Positions 1-14,615 of a stretch of DNA of 64,000 nt are shown here, one piece after another. The position numbers were made by a program, and so were the translations under genes. The notes under the pieces are model-generated. The model was not told the DNA's origin. It worked only from the letters and a program-made list of their open reading frames with translations, and did no database searches. Every line of letters begins with the position of its first letter. Position 1 is the first letter of the stretch. The stretch covers positions 1 through 64,000 of the forward strand of contig NQMI01000092.1 in NCBI GenBank assembly GCA_002270565.1, given 5' to 3'. The stretch is from Stenocarpella maydis. Taxonomy: Eukaryota > Ascomycota > Sordariomycetes > Diaporthales > Diaporthaceae.

Positions 1-73
1 AAAGCACTATACTGCAACCCTATCCGAAACACACGCTGAACTAAATACTATTCTATAGCACAAATTTATCAGA
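1..73 (+). repeat. 3' end of an LTR1 copy (truncated by window edge)
   Basis: The first 73 bases match the last part of the LTR1 family found complete at 7069-7666, ending in the shared terminus CATCAGA (here RIP-altered to TATCAGA). Its plus orientation is the same as the following gypsy internal sequence, but LTR1 belongs to a different family, so this is probably an independent insertion. Confidence 0.8.
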
Positions 74-1060
74 TACCTAAATAAGAAACTCCTATTCTAG
101 CATGAAGAAATAGAATAATAATAAAATTAGCAATAATAATACTTAATATATAAATAATAAGAACAAGGAAAGGATAATAATTACTTATAGAGGGATAATA
201 ATTAATTATAGACTACTAGTCCCTATATATAACTTATAGGAGTTATATATATATTATCCTGAAAGTTTAAATTAATAGAAATATATATAGTATACTATTA
301 GGTAATAATACTTAAGGCAATTTTATAATACTAAATATTATTAATAGAGGTTAAATGTTATAATATTAGAAGGAAGACATTTCTAGATTTAGTATTATAG
401 AAGGTATAAAAGTAGAATATAAAAATAAAGTAATTAATATAGAGATTAATTATCTATTTATTTTAATCTAAGAATATACTACTTTTATAATTCTAGATAT
501 TATAGATATAGTATATTACAAACTAATTTTAGAACTTCTATACGTGTATATTATAAATCCTCAAATTAATTAAATTATTAGCTAGATCTTTTAAGGTAAT
601 ACTATTCTTTAGAAGAAAGTTATAATTAATAGTATAAAAGGGAATTATACTATTAAGGATGATAAAAAGATAATATATTTAAATAAACTTATTAGTACCT
701 CTATAACTAAGCAGGAGACCTGGCTTAGGAAAAATAGAGAAGGATTAAACCTCTTAAGTACCTTATAGAAAGGCTAAAGTTAATTAGAAAATCATTACTA
801 CCAGAAGTAAAATGGTAATTTACTATAGACTAACTATTAAAAGCCCTAAATAACTAATTAATATACTATATACTAGCAATAGGTATAGGAATACCTCCTC
901 TACTTAAAAGAAGAAAAGATGGAAATGAATATAGATAGATTAGTATAAATACTAAAGAAATATTATAAATTTAGAATAGTATTTTAGGAAAACCTTAATA
1001 TAGTATTATTATAATATATATAATAGGATTATAAGATACCCTTAAAACTAGGAACTATAC

Positions 1061-1654
1061 TCTGATGAATATGTGCTATAAAATAGCATTCAGTTCAGCG
1101 TGTGTTTCGGCAGGGTCGCAGTGTGGTGCCCTGAGGCGAATTCGGACAATTGACAGCGGTCTGGACAACTTTGTATTGAATTAAGTTGGGCTTCTGTAAG
1201 CCCTCCTTATATACCCTCTGACGTTGTCTTACCCCTGGGCATGCTGCGGTAGGCTCTGGTGCAAATTTGCAAATGCCGGAAAATTCGCCCTTCCAACACA
1301 CCATCTTTAGTTCCAAGCAGCCAGCCAACCATAGCCCTAGCAATACCCAAATTAAGTACATACAAACTTCAGAAATCAGGCTATCCAATGCACTAAGTCA
1401 TATACTTTTTGGGTAAGAAATAAGGGTAATGCAGAGGTCTGAATTAAGGTGCAAATGCAGGCCAAAATAATCGACTCACGGCCACCAAACTCATCTTGCG
1501 TCACGCACGCACTGGGCGTACTTAGCGAAAATCGCCTGACTCGCAAGTCTAGGGTAACTCCTTGCTAGGAAGTCTAGGGTAACTCCTTACAACGAAGTCT
1601 AGGGTAACTCCTTGCACGGAGTACCAACGCCCTGCTGAGCGGTTCCGTTTAACA
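1061..1654 (-). repeat. Solo LTR1 with 5-bp target duplication TATAC
   Basis: A complete LTR1 in reverse orientation, from TCTGATGAAT to the complement of TGTTAAACGG. It is flanked by TATAC at 1056-1060 and again at 1655-1659. The paralogous gypsy sequence near 49067-49092 (reverse strand) and the flank near 7030 contain the uninterrupted site with a single TATAC, so this is an insertion into gypsy followed by LTR-LTR recombination. It also defines the true LTR1 ends. Confidence 0.9.
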
Positions 1655-3479
1655 TATACTATAGTTCAAACCTATTTATGGACTTAATAAAGAATAACTT
1701 AATGTATTTAAGGAGTACCTTAATAAGAACCTTAAGAAAGGATTTATTAGACTATTATAATTACTAGTAGGATACCTAATTCTCNGATATATAGAGTTCT
1801 TATTATAATTTAATATTAAGGTTACCTATATAAATAGAATTGAGAATGCTAGAGCAAATACATTTAATAAGAGATACAACTATTAGGATAAAGACTTACT
1901 TATAGAATAGATAGTATTTAAAACTTAGGAAGATGGAAGCCTTATCCTCAACTAAGAACTTAACGCTATAATTAGAGTTAACTTTTAAATATAAAGAACT
2001 CTTATAGATCTAAAGGAATAAAACAAGATAATATAAGAAATATATAAAGCGCTAGTATATAGCTACTAGGGAATTATAATATTTACTAAAAGGATTTAAT
2101 AAAACTACTAAATCCCTACCCTTAGAGAAAAAGTTAAAAACATTTTTAGTAAATGTAATTTATACAATAAAAATAAGGCTAATAGATATATACTATATGG
2201 ACTATTAAAGCCCCTACTAGTATCTATAACTATATAGTTATCCATTAGTCTAGACTTTATTATCAAGCTACCCCTCTTATGAGAACTCATAACTAGAGTA
2301 CTATATAATAGCATCCTAGTAATAGTTTATAAATTAAGCAAGTATATCTACTTTATACTATATAAAGAAGCTAGTATAATAGGGGAACTTATATATATAT
2401 TCTTGTAAATTACTATAAGTAATTATGGAATGCTATATGAAATTATTATAAAATAGAGATAAGCTCTTTATATTAAACTTCTGGAAGTTACTATTAAAGT
2501 AACTTAGAGTAAAATATAAACTCTTAATAATAATATATTTATAAATAGATAAATAAATAGAATAAATTAATTAGATTATAGAATAATACCTTTAATACTA
2601 TATTAACTAATTTCAGGATAATTAAGTTGAGTTACTATCATTAGTACAATTTGCCTATAATAGCGCAACCTCTAGTATAACTAAACAGTCACCTTTCTTT
2701 ACACTCTACAAATATAAGCCTCAGGCATACTACAAGTTACTACCAGATACTATACTAGTAGAATTAGCAGAACGAAAAATAATATAAATTAGATAAATCT
2801 AATAAGATGTTCAGGAAGAAGTTTCTTTTATATAAAAATAAGTAATAAAATATATAAACTAGAAAAGAATTAAAGGACTAATTTTTAAGAAGAGAGATAA
2901 AGTCTATCTTATATAATAAAATATTAAAACTAAGCAACCTAATAATAAACTTAACTATAAGAAAATTAGCTTCTTTAGAATTTTAGAGAAACTCTTAGAT
3001 ATTAATTATAAACTTTTATTACTTTAGGAAATAAGATAATACCTAATTTTTTTATTTTACTATTAGAATTAGCATTCTAGAATATAAAACTTTAAATATA
3101 AATTAAAACTATTAATAAATATAATAAGGAATATAAAGTAGAAATAATTATAAATTTAAGATAATACTAAAGAATAATGGAGTATCTTATTAAATAGAAA
3201 GGCTGTAATTTAAGTGAGAATATATAAGAACTAGAGAAAAACCTAATGAACTATAAAAATAAACTCAGATAATTCTACACCTAATCCACTATAGAATAAA
3301 CCTGCTTAATTAACTATAAGAATCCACTAGGCCTACCAAATAACCTAAGAAACTTAACTAATTAAAACTTTAGGTACTAGATAAGCTACCTATAGAAATA
3401 TTTCCTTCCTACCTTTAACATCCAGCAACTTTAAATAATTAGTATTCTTATTTATTATTATACTCCAATTAAAAACCCC

Positions 3480-3926
3480 TACCTCACCCTTAGAATACAA
3501 CTATGCCTCCTATACTATCATTCTACTAGCCTCTTCTATAGAGCTATAATGCATAACCTCAGCGGATTACTTAGTAATTCTCCTCTATTTAGCCTTAGCC
3601 TCCTCTCTCTCCACCCGCTCTAGCTCCTCCACATTATTAATGCCTTAACAAACTATATATATTATCTTTTTATATTATATTTACTTCTACTTATAAAAGT
3701 ATAAGATCTTTACATTTAACTATTAAACCTCTTCTTTAATAGCTTTTAACTCTTGTTCTAATAGGCAATATTTCTAAGTAACCTTATTTATTTAATTAAC
3801 AGTAAGACCTTGGATATTATAATTTAATAGATTAAGATAAATATAGGTTTAATAGTAAGTAGACTTAGAGTTAGCAACCTTGCAATCCTTAGCTAGGCTA
3901 TATTCTTTACAGTAAGAATAAGACAT
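3480..3926 (-). pseudogene. Decayed antisense ORF in gypsy 3' region (copy 1)
   Basis: Reading the minus strand from an ATG at 3926 gives a frame broken only by RIP-type stops. Its C-terminal part has an E-x-E-E-A-x-A-K-Q-R-like motif followed by S-A-E-V and a short S-S-x-E-E-A segment. The same protein can be read antisense in the gypsy copies at 45.7-46.2 kb and 61.6-62.1 kb. No function is recognised. It lies between the integrase/chromodomain end and the 3' LTR, on the strand opposite gag-pol. Confidence 0.5.
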
Positions 3927-4107
3927 AGAAGCAATGCTACCCCTTAAAGTAATAATAACCAAGATAGTAGTTTTATACTTAGTAACAGAAAATGACTTCA
4001 CCAGATAAGATTTTATAACTCTAAATAATATAATAAATTAGGAAGAGATAACAGCAAGTATAAACAAGCAATAGTAACTTACAGAATACTTTTAAAAACA
4101 AAAGTAT

Positions 4108-4121
4108 AAGAAGGGAGATAG
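4108..4121 (+). other. Polypurine tract of gypsy element
   Basis: The purine-rich AAGAAGGGAGATAG abuts the first base of the 3' LTR. The mirror-image sequence abuts the LTR at 45535 in the complete minus-strand element. In gypsy elements this tract primes plus-strand DNA synthesis, and it fixes the orientation of LTR2. Confidence 0.7.
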
Positions 4122-4576
4122 TATTATAAACTAATACAATAGTAACCCAGGATCCAGGGTAACCAAGACCAACTATCATAATGCAACCCTACAGGCACAA
4201 GATAACGTGATGCACCAGGATAGCGTTAGAATTAAGGACCTACCCCAATCAATAGAATCACTATCAATTCCATCAATTAACACTCCATCAACAGAATCAT
4301 TATCAACTCTATTAACTACAAATAAAGAGTCAGAATATATATACAAACATAATCATTACTATAATAAATAGCTCTTATAAAACAGACTCTTCAGTTATCA
4401 ATCTAAGTATTCAGTTCTATTAAGTAGATAGCCCTACAGCTTTTAATCATATCCTCTTTATAAATAGTGTTTTTATATACTGCAACTTAGTCACATGCCG
4501 CCTCTGCGCCACTCTGCTAACATAAACCCTACAGGTTACCTACTGAACCCCATAAAGGTTTGGTATGATCATTATA
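4122..4576 (+). repeat. LTR2, 3' LTR of gypsy element
   Basis: Sense-orientation LTR2, consensus TGTTATGAACC...GATCATTACA, here RIP-mutated (TATTATAAAC...GATCATTATA). It is homologous to the copies at 38134-38603, 45047-45534 and 51590-52073. The polypurine tract immediately before it makes it the 3' LTR. The flank after it begins TACTC. Confidence 0.8.
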
Positions 4577-5600
4577 TACTCTTTCTTCTTATGAAATATA
4601 TAAAGTATAATTTTAAAACTTAAGAACTTAATTAAAGTTAAAAGACAATCCTATTTATTTACTTTCTTAAAATATAGCTTCTTTATATATAATACTATAA
4701 TTAAATTAATAAGAAAGTTATATAAAGAAAAGGTAATTAATAATAGACAAAGGAAATATTTTCGAGAAGCTTTTTAAGAATATAGAAGTAATAGAAGAGG
4801 TGGGTAATATTATAGATATAATAGAAATAAAACTAGGGATTAATTATTAGCTCTCTAAAGGTATAGATAAACCCTATTAGCTAGCTAAATAAGCTAGAAA
4901 GAAGTAGTATAATTTAGTAAGGTTATATAATAGATTAAAAGGATAATTAAGGCAGTTAGAGTAATATTATTACTCTAGGTAATCTAAATACTCCTATACT
5001 CCTATTGCTTCTAGTAAGTAATACTCTAAGTAAGCCTTAAGAAGTAATACTTCTATTACTCTAAGCTAAAGAGATAGACTATATAAACCTATAATTATTA
5101 CTATTAGATAGTATAGCTTAGGATAGCTCTTTAGTAATTAATCTAAGTATTTACCTAGGAATAGCTTTAAAGGCTTTTGATTATTATTATTATATTACTT
5201 AGAATAATTCCACCTTAAATGCCCCTTAAATATAAACCCGCTCCCTAGGTCAATTAGCCAAAAACCAGCTGTGATCGTTATAAGGGATTACTTAAATTAC
5301 CAGCAGTGCAGTAAGCCAAGTAAGCCACTAGATCACCAGGATTATTAACTCACTAGTAAGCTAGTAAGCTAAGTAATCCAGGCTAAAGAGATGGACTATA
5401 TAGACTCATAATTATTACTACTAGATAATATAGCTTAGGATAGCTCTTTAGTAGTTAATCTAAGTATTCACCTAGGAATAGCTTTAATAGCTTTTAATTA
5501 CTATTATTATATTACTTAGAATGATTCTACCTTAAATGCCTCTTAAATATAAACCCGCTTACTACATTTACCAGCGAAGAACCAGCTATAATCATTATAC
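4577..5600 (+). repeat. Degraded LTR3-type sequence, partly tandem
   Basis: Two overlapping stretches (about 4850-5280 and 5380-5600) match the LTR3 family seen better preserved at 37818-38669 and, reversed, at 53369-53840. Shared landmarks are the GATAGCTCTTTAGTA segment and the end block with CCAGCT and GATC. The second stretch repeats the distal half, suggesting tandem or nested LTR remnants. No coding potential. Confidence 0.55.
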
Positions 5601-7068
5601 TTAGCTTTATATATTTCCTTAATTAGCTTGATTTATTCTTTCAGATTAATAGGGGTCTTCTGGGTTGGGAAGTTAACTTTAATTATAACGTTAAGTTCTC
5701 AGTTAAGAATGAGGCTTTCATCTTCTTAAAGTTTAAAGACCGTTTATTCTATAGGTGATTCCTTATTTTACTAGTTAGGTCTCCTACTAAGTATATCTAT
5801 CCTAGCATTCTTAATTCCATCTATATAAATAATCTTAATATTAAATTATAATAAGAATTCTATATACCTAATTTATTACTTATTAAGGTTCTTAATTATT
5901 ATCAAGGTAGTAAGATTTTTATAATCTATATAAAGCTTAATTTATTTCTTAGCTATAATAAGGTAGTATTATTATTATTAAAATATATATACTATAGCTA
6001 TAAAGTTTTTATCTAGTATAGTATATTAGGTTTCTAGTTTATGAAACTTCTTAATAAAGTTTATAATAATATATATTCTTCCTTAAGCATCTTTCTAAAT
6101 AAGTTCTATACTTATAGTATTATCTAAAGCATCTATATAAACTTTAAATTCTTTTTCTAGATTTATTTCTTTAAATATATGGTCTTCTATAACTTTTTCC
6201 ATAAGTATCTAAAGGCTTATTACTTAATATCTATTTATCTAAAGATAAGATCTTTCTTAATAAGGTTTATTGGTAGTTTTATAGTATTATTATATTATAT
6301 AATACATTATTAGTAAAAGTTAATATATCTTAGTAATGCTCTAATATCCTTAATATTTATAGGTTTTAGCTATTCATGAATTACTTTAAATCTTCCTTCT
6401 GATATATTAATTCTTTCTACTTTAATTATATATTTAAGGTAGTTAACCTTTTATATATATTAAATATACTTTTCTAGTTTTATAAAGAGGTTAGTATCTT
6501 AAAGCTTTTGTAGTACGTTCTTAGTATATCTCTTATAATCTTTAATGTTTTTTAATAAAATAGGAATATTATTAACGTAGGTAATAATAAAGATATTTAG
6601 ATATTTATATAGGGTATGGTTAATTATTTCCTAAAATAATGCTAATATATTAGTTAATCTAAAAGGTATAACTATTATTTTATAATATTTATAGTACATT
6701 CTGAATGCTATCTTTTATTCTTTTCCTTCTATTATTTAAATAAAGTTGTAGCTATACTGTAAGTTAAGTATTATAAACTATTTTACACCTCTAAGTTAAT
6801 CTTATAATTTTTAAATAAGGGGAAAAAGATATTAGTTTTTAATTATAATATTATTAAGTTACTAATAGTTAATATATAACTATAGCTTGCTATTCTTTTT
6901 TAGTATAAAGAGAATTGGGTATTCTACTAGTAATTGAAATAATCTAATAAATCCTTTCTTAAGGTTCTCATTAAGGTACTCCTTACGTGCCTTAAGTTAT
7001 TCTTTATTAAGTCTATAGATAGGTTTGAATTATAGTATAGTTTTTAGTTTTAAGGGTATCTTATAATC
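5601..7068 (-). mobile_element. RIP-degraded gypsy pol fragment, reverse orientation
   Basis: The minus strand matches the gypsy RT/RNase H region. For example, the block near 5640-5740 is the complement of the conserved stretch at about 59820-59890, and 6860-7068 corresponds to 48.9-49.1 kb. Stops are dense and consistent with RIP. The fragment ends abruptly where LTR1 begins at 7069. Confidence 0.7.
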
Positions 7069-7666
7069 TGTTAAACGGAACCGCTCAGCAGGGCGTTGGT
7101 ACTCCGTGCAAGGAGTTACCCTAGACTTCGTTGTAAGGAGTTACCCTAGACTTCCTAGCAAGGAGTTACCCTAGACTTGCGAGTCAGGCGATTTTCGCTA
7201 AGTACGCCCAGTGCGTGCGTAACGCAAGATGAGTTTGGTGGCCGTAAGTCGATTATTTTGGCCTGCATTTGCACCTTAATTCAGACCTCTGCATTACCCT
7301 TATTTCTTACCCAAAAAGTATATAACTTAGTGCATTGGATAGCTTGATTTCTGAAGTTTATATGTACTTAATTTGGGTATTGCTAGGGCTATGGTTGGCT
7401 GGTTGCTTGGAACCAAAGATGGTGTGTTGGAAGGGCGAATTTTCCGGCATTTGCAAATTTGCACCAGAGCCTACCGCAGCGTGCCCAGGGGTGAGACGAC
7501 GTCGGAGGGTATATAAGGAGGGCTTACAGAAGCCCAACTTAATTCAATACAAAGTTGTCCAGACCATTGTCAATCGTCCCAATTCGCCTCAGAGCACCAT
7601 ACTGCGACCCTGCCGAAACACACACACGCTGAACTGAATGCTATTCTATAGCACAAATTCATCAGA
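7069..7666 (+). repeat. LTR1, complete and nearly un-RIPed
   Basis: A 598-bp LTR from TGTTAAACGG to CATCAGA, almost identical to the copies at 41756, 43061 and 47890. It contains three imperfect tandem units of about 24 bp built on AAGGAGTTACCCTAGACTT (about 7108-7178) and a TATA box. The roughly 100-codon frame across it starts at TTG, not ATG, and is most likely an incidental frame conserved because the LTR copies are identical. An ambiguous base follows two bases after its end. Confidence 0.9.
7510..7516 (+). promoter_or_regulatory. TATA box of LTR1
   Basis: TATATAA in the context GGGTATATAAGG, present at the same place in every full LTR1 copy (for example 42197-42203). It sits about 150 bp before the LTR 3' end, as expected for a U3 promoter, so transcription would start in the GC-balanced segment after it. 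Confidence 0.6.
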
Positions 7667-7668
7667 AN

Positions 7669-9360
7669 CTTAAGCTTAGCATTTTCTTACTTTAAAAAGG
7701 CTATTTTAGCTTATATTTCCTTAAAGGTATTAATAATATTTCTAGCTTGCTATCTTTATATCAAGCTAGTATTTTAGGTTAATTTAAATATATAGTCCCT
7801 TATACTAAGATCCCTATTACTAGCATTCTTAAATAAGGCTTTAGCTATATTATTCTTATAATTCTCTTAATATGGCTAGATTTTTAAATAATTTAATATC
7901 TTTTAGTAACTTATAAGCTAATTTTTAATATATCTTTAAGATAATTAAATAGTGGTTGGCTTTATAATTAATTTAGCCTGTATTAAATAATAAAGAAAGT
8001 TAATTTTATTTATAAGTATTAAATTAGTAATGAAGTTAAGTTTAGTTAATTCTTTTTAATAAGTAGCCTTATAGATATTAAAATATATTTTATTTACTAG
8101 CTATAGCTTACAAGAAGTATATACTGAAGGAAGCATAAAAACATATTACTAAAGAAGTACTCCTTCATAAATTCTAACTACTTAAGTATTGTTAATAAAT
8201 AAACCTTTAATATAGTAACTATAGGAATTTAAATATTTAAATATAGCTTTTATAATTATTTAAAATTAATGAATTTATTTAAAAATTATTATCCTTTTAA
8301 ATTTTATTTATCTAAAGTAAAATAATATTATAAAGCTATACTATAAAAATCTTATTCTTAGTTTAGCTATTAGATAATGATAATAGAATACTAAGAATAT
8401 AACTATTTAAATTCTTATAAGAATTATTAGGCTTAAAGGTCTCTACTTTTAAAGATATTTCCTAGGTATAAATAGTAATTAAAAGCTATTATAATATTAA
8501 TAAAGGTTACTTAAGTATAGCTACTATTTATCTTCTTAAGAGTAGTTTTAATCTTTATAAATCTAAATATAAAGCTATTAATACTTAAAATTTATAGGTA
8601 ATAGTTATTATAAAGCTTTATAAATATATAAATGATATCTTAGCCCTTTATAATACTTTCTTTATTAATATTAATTATTAACTTTAACTTAACCTAGCTA
8701 AATTGTTCTTAATAGTTGAAATACTAGTAGACTACCTTTAATATAAAGGTATTAAATTAGGCTGCATCTTAAGGGTAAGAAATCTTTATTATAATATTAT
8801 TATAGTAGCTTTTAAATAATATTATCTAGTACTTCTGAAGAGGCTAATTATTACTTTATTTCTTTATAATAGCCTTAGTAATTTATTATATTACTAAGGC
8901 TATTAGGGTATAGCCTCGTAATTCCTACTTAATGATCTTTTTAATAAGCTTATTCTCCTTAGTAATAGATAGGTATGAAGCAGGCTAAATAGCCTGACTT
9001 ATAAATGTAGTATTATTTATTTGCTAAAAGAGTATTATCTTAAGTATACTATACTTTTAAGCAGCTTTATTTAAAGTAAGCTTATTATTAATAATATTAA
9101 ACATAGTATTAGCTATATTCTCTTCATTATAGCTAGGTATTTTATGTATTCAAGTAGTAATTAAGAGGAATAGGCTGGGCTATTATAAAAAGAATTAAGA
9201 AATTAGGCCCCAGGATTGGTATTTATATATGGGGTTTGAAATTTAATTATAGCTGCTTTAATACTCCTAAAGTACTAACTATCTATATAAGCTTATTTAC
9301 TAAATAAATATCTATAGATTGGTTAAATTCCTATGTATATAGCTTTAAAATTGGCTGTGA
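7669..9360. other. AT-rich, RIP-type decayed repeat, not identified
   Basis: Very AT-rich sequence with no open frame. Its composition matches the decayed retrotransposons on either side, but I could not align it to a specific pol domain by eye. It grades into GC-balanced DNA at about 9360-9420, the left edge of the gene island. Confidence 0.6.
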
Positions 9361-9734
9361 TATATGTAAGTTAATGTGGTGGTATTTGTATGTAGGTCCT
9401 CGTTCTATCGGTAGGGTGTTCCACTAGTGGGGGTCAGATGGTAGATAGATATAATTCAAACAGATGCAGAATAATACTGTAAACAAGTGTTTAGAGTCCT
9501 GAAAACTCCATGTAAGTGCACCCCTCGTTAGGGCCTATGCCAAGCTGACTGACCGACTGGCTGGCTGGCTGTGTCATGTGTGCCTGCGAATCCTCCACCA
9601 CTCCGTACTCACAATGTTGACCTGGTGTCGCACATCGCTCGAGCTGTTCCTCGCAGTCTGCTGCAGCTGCAGCACCGACCCCTGGCCGAGATGGCTTCAC
9701 TTGCCATGTTTCCCAGCATCCCATACACTCCCGC

Positions 9735-10515
9735 TCATGCCGCCAGGGCTATCGGGCCGCTGTTGAAGCCCACAATACCTTCGGCCATGGACGTCTTCGG
9801 AGAGCCCTGCGAGGATATTGCTATGCGCCTGCCAATCACCCCGTCACCGCCGACCTCGAGCAGCAACTCCTGGCCTAGCCTTGACTCTAGCGGACTGCAC
9901 TGCATCTTTGGGAGCGTGAAACTTCCCACCTGCTTGCATTCCGACCTAGGCACTGTCAAGTCTCCGGTAGAGCTGCATGTCCAGAATTAACACCCAAAAA
10001 CAAAGGCGCAAGACATAGGCAGCAGCTATGTTGGTCGCTTACAAGATGGTCAATGTCAAGTCGTGACCGATCTGCTGGCTCTGCGCCGGCATGAACTTCA
10101 CATGGGTGGCCAGCGTGCTCTTGGAATCCGCCTTGTTGAAAAACAATACCCGCCCGGACAGGTCGTCTTGCTCCAGTCCGGTGCGGTCGCTCACCACCGC
10201 GAGGGCTCCGAAGCGCCTGGGGTCGTGGAGGTCGTTCTCGCTTCCTCCGCACATGGTCAACCACTCTCTCTTCACTATGCGGGTTGATTCCGAGGATAAT
10301 TGCTGTCAGTATTGTGCCGCGGCGATCCCCTATCTTAGTCGTGTCAATAGGCAGGCAACCTTACTGGGGGACGAACAGGAACTCCGTGTCGTGGGGCACA
10401 TCCACGGCTTTATAAACCCCTCCCTTTTTTTGGAACAGGGCGGGAAAGAGGCCTGGCCGCCTCTGCTCATTGACGCACCTGGCCATGTAGAAATCGCGAG
10501 CGGACGGCCAATAGA
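9735..10515 (-). CDS. Cryptic multi-exon hypothetical gene (exon model tentative)
   Basis: The minus strand holds a chain of coding-like segments. One exon of about 50 residues (10515-10365) follows a CTCCCAG acceptor and contains RDFYMARC and ends DTEFLFVP before a GTAAGG donor. A second segment (about 10267-10043) reads SENDLHDPRRFGALAVVSD and runs to LTLTI. A clean 70-bp intron follows (10042-9973, GTAAGC to CATGCAG). The last exon (9972-9735) ends ..SGPIALAA at TGA. The join between the first two segments needs a weak acceptor near 10268 or a frameshift, so this may be a damaged gene. Another coding-like stretch lies upstream (10871-10608) but I could not splice it in. I recognise no family. 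Confidence 0.4.
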
Positions 10516-10871
10516 CTGGGAGCGGTCAGGAGTGGTCAGGAGTCCCAAGGCCATCAGGGTTCCTCATGTCCGTCCGGGTGTGTGTTTAGTTGACTCGGTG
10601 TCAATGTTCAAGTCGGGCCAATCAAAGCCAGCAAAACATGCGCAGTCTCATCAGCTGCAGACAAGACGTACTTGACCACACGGACAGCCAGCTGGTCAGT
10701 CTGAAATCTTGCCCGTTCTGGAGGAAGCCAAGATGCGGCCGCAGTCGTAGAGTTGAGCATGTTTTCTGAGCAAGTTTCGGCGACGGTCATGCACAAAGCG
10801 GCCCAGGCGAGCAGTTTGCGTAAATGATAGTGGTTACCTCTGATACCCAGCTTCTCCGGCCTACGTCTCAC

Positions 10872-14615
<3,744 letters not shown>

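Larger units (their letters stand above)
74..4576 (+). mobile_element. RIP-degraded Ty3/gypsy element, 5' truncated, with its 3' LTR
   Basis: AT-rich sequence with stops in all frames that aligns by eye to better-preserved gypsy copies at 58-61 kb (plus) and 46-50 kb (minus). Protease/early reverse-transcriptase-like sequence lies before 1060. RT, RNase H and integrase follow from 1655 to about 2800 (the integrase region matches 59.9-60.65 kb). A chromodomain-like end lies near 3180, then a spacer, a polypurine tract and the 3' LTR at 4122-4576. It is interrupted by a solo LTR1 (1061-1654) and one ambiguous base at 1785. All catalytic frames are destroyed, so it is not autonomous. Confidence 0.8.

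Noticed and set aside
7335..7637. About 100-codon frame repeated in every LTR1 copy (also at 1388-1095, 42031, 43327, 48156)
   Set aside because: It begins at TTG rather than ATG in the LTR and spans the promoter. Its conservation follows from near-identity of the LTR copies, not from protein selection.
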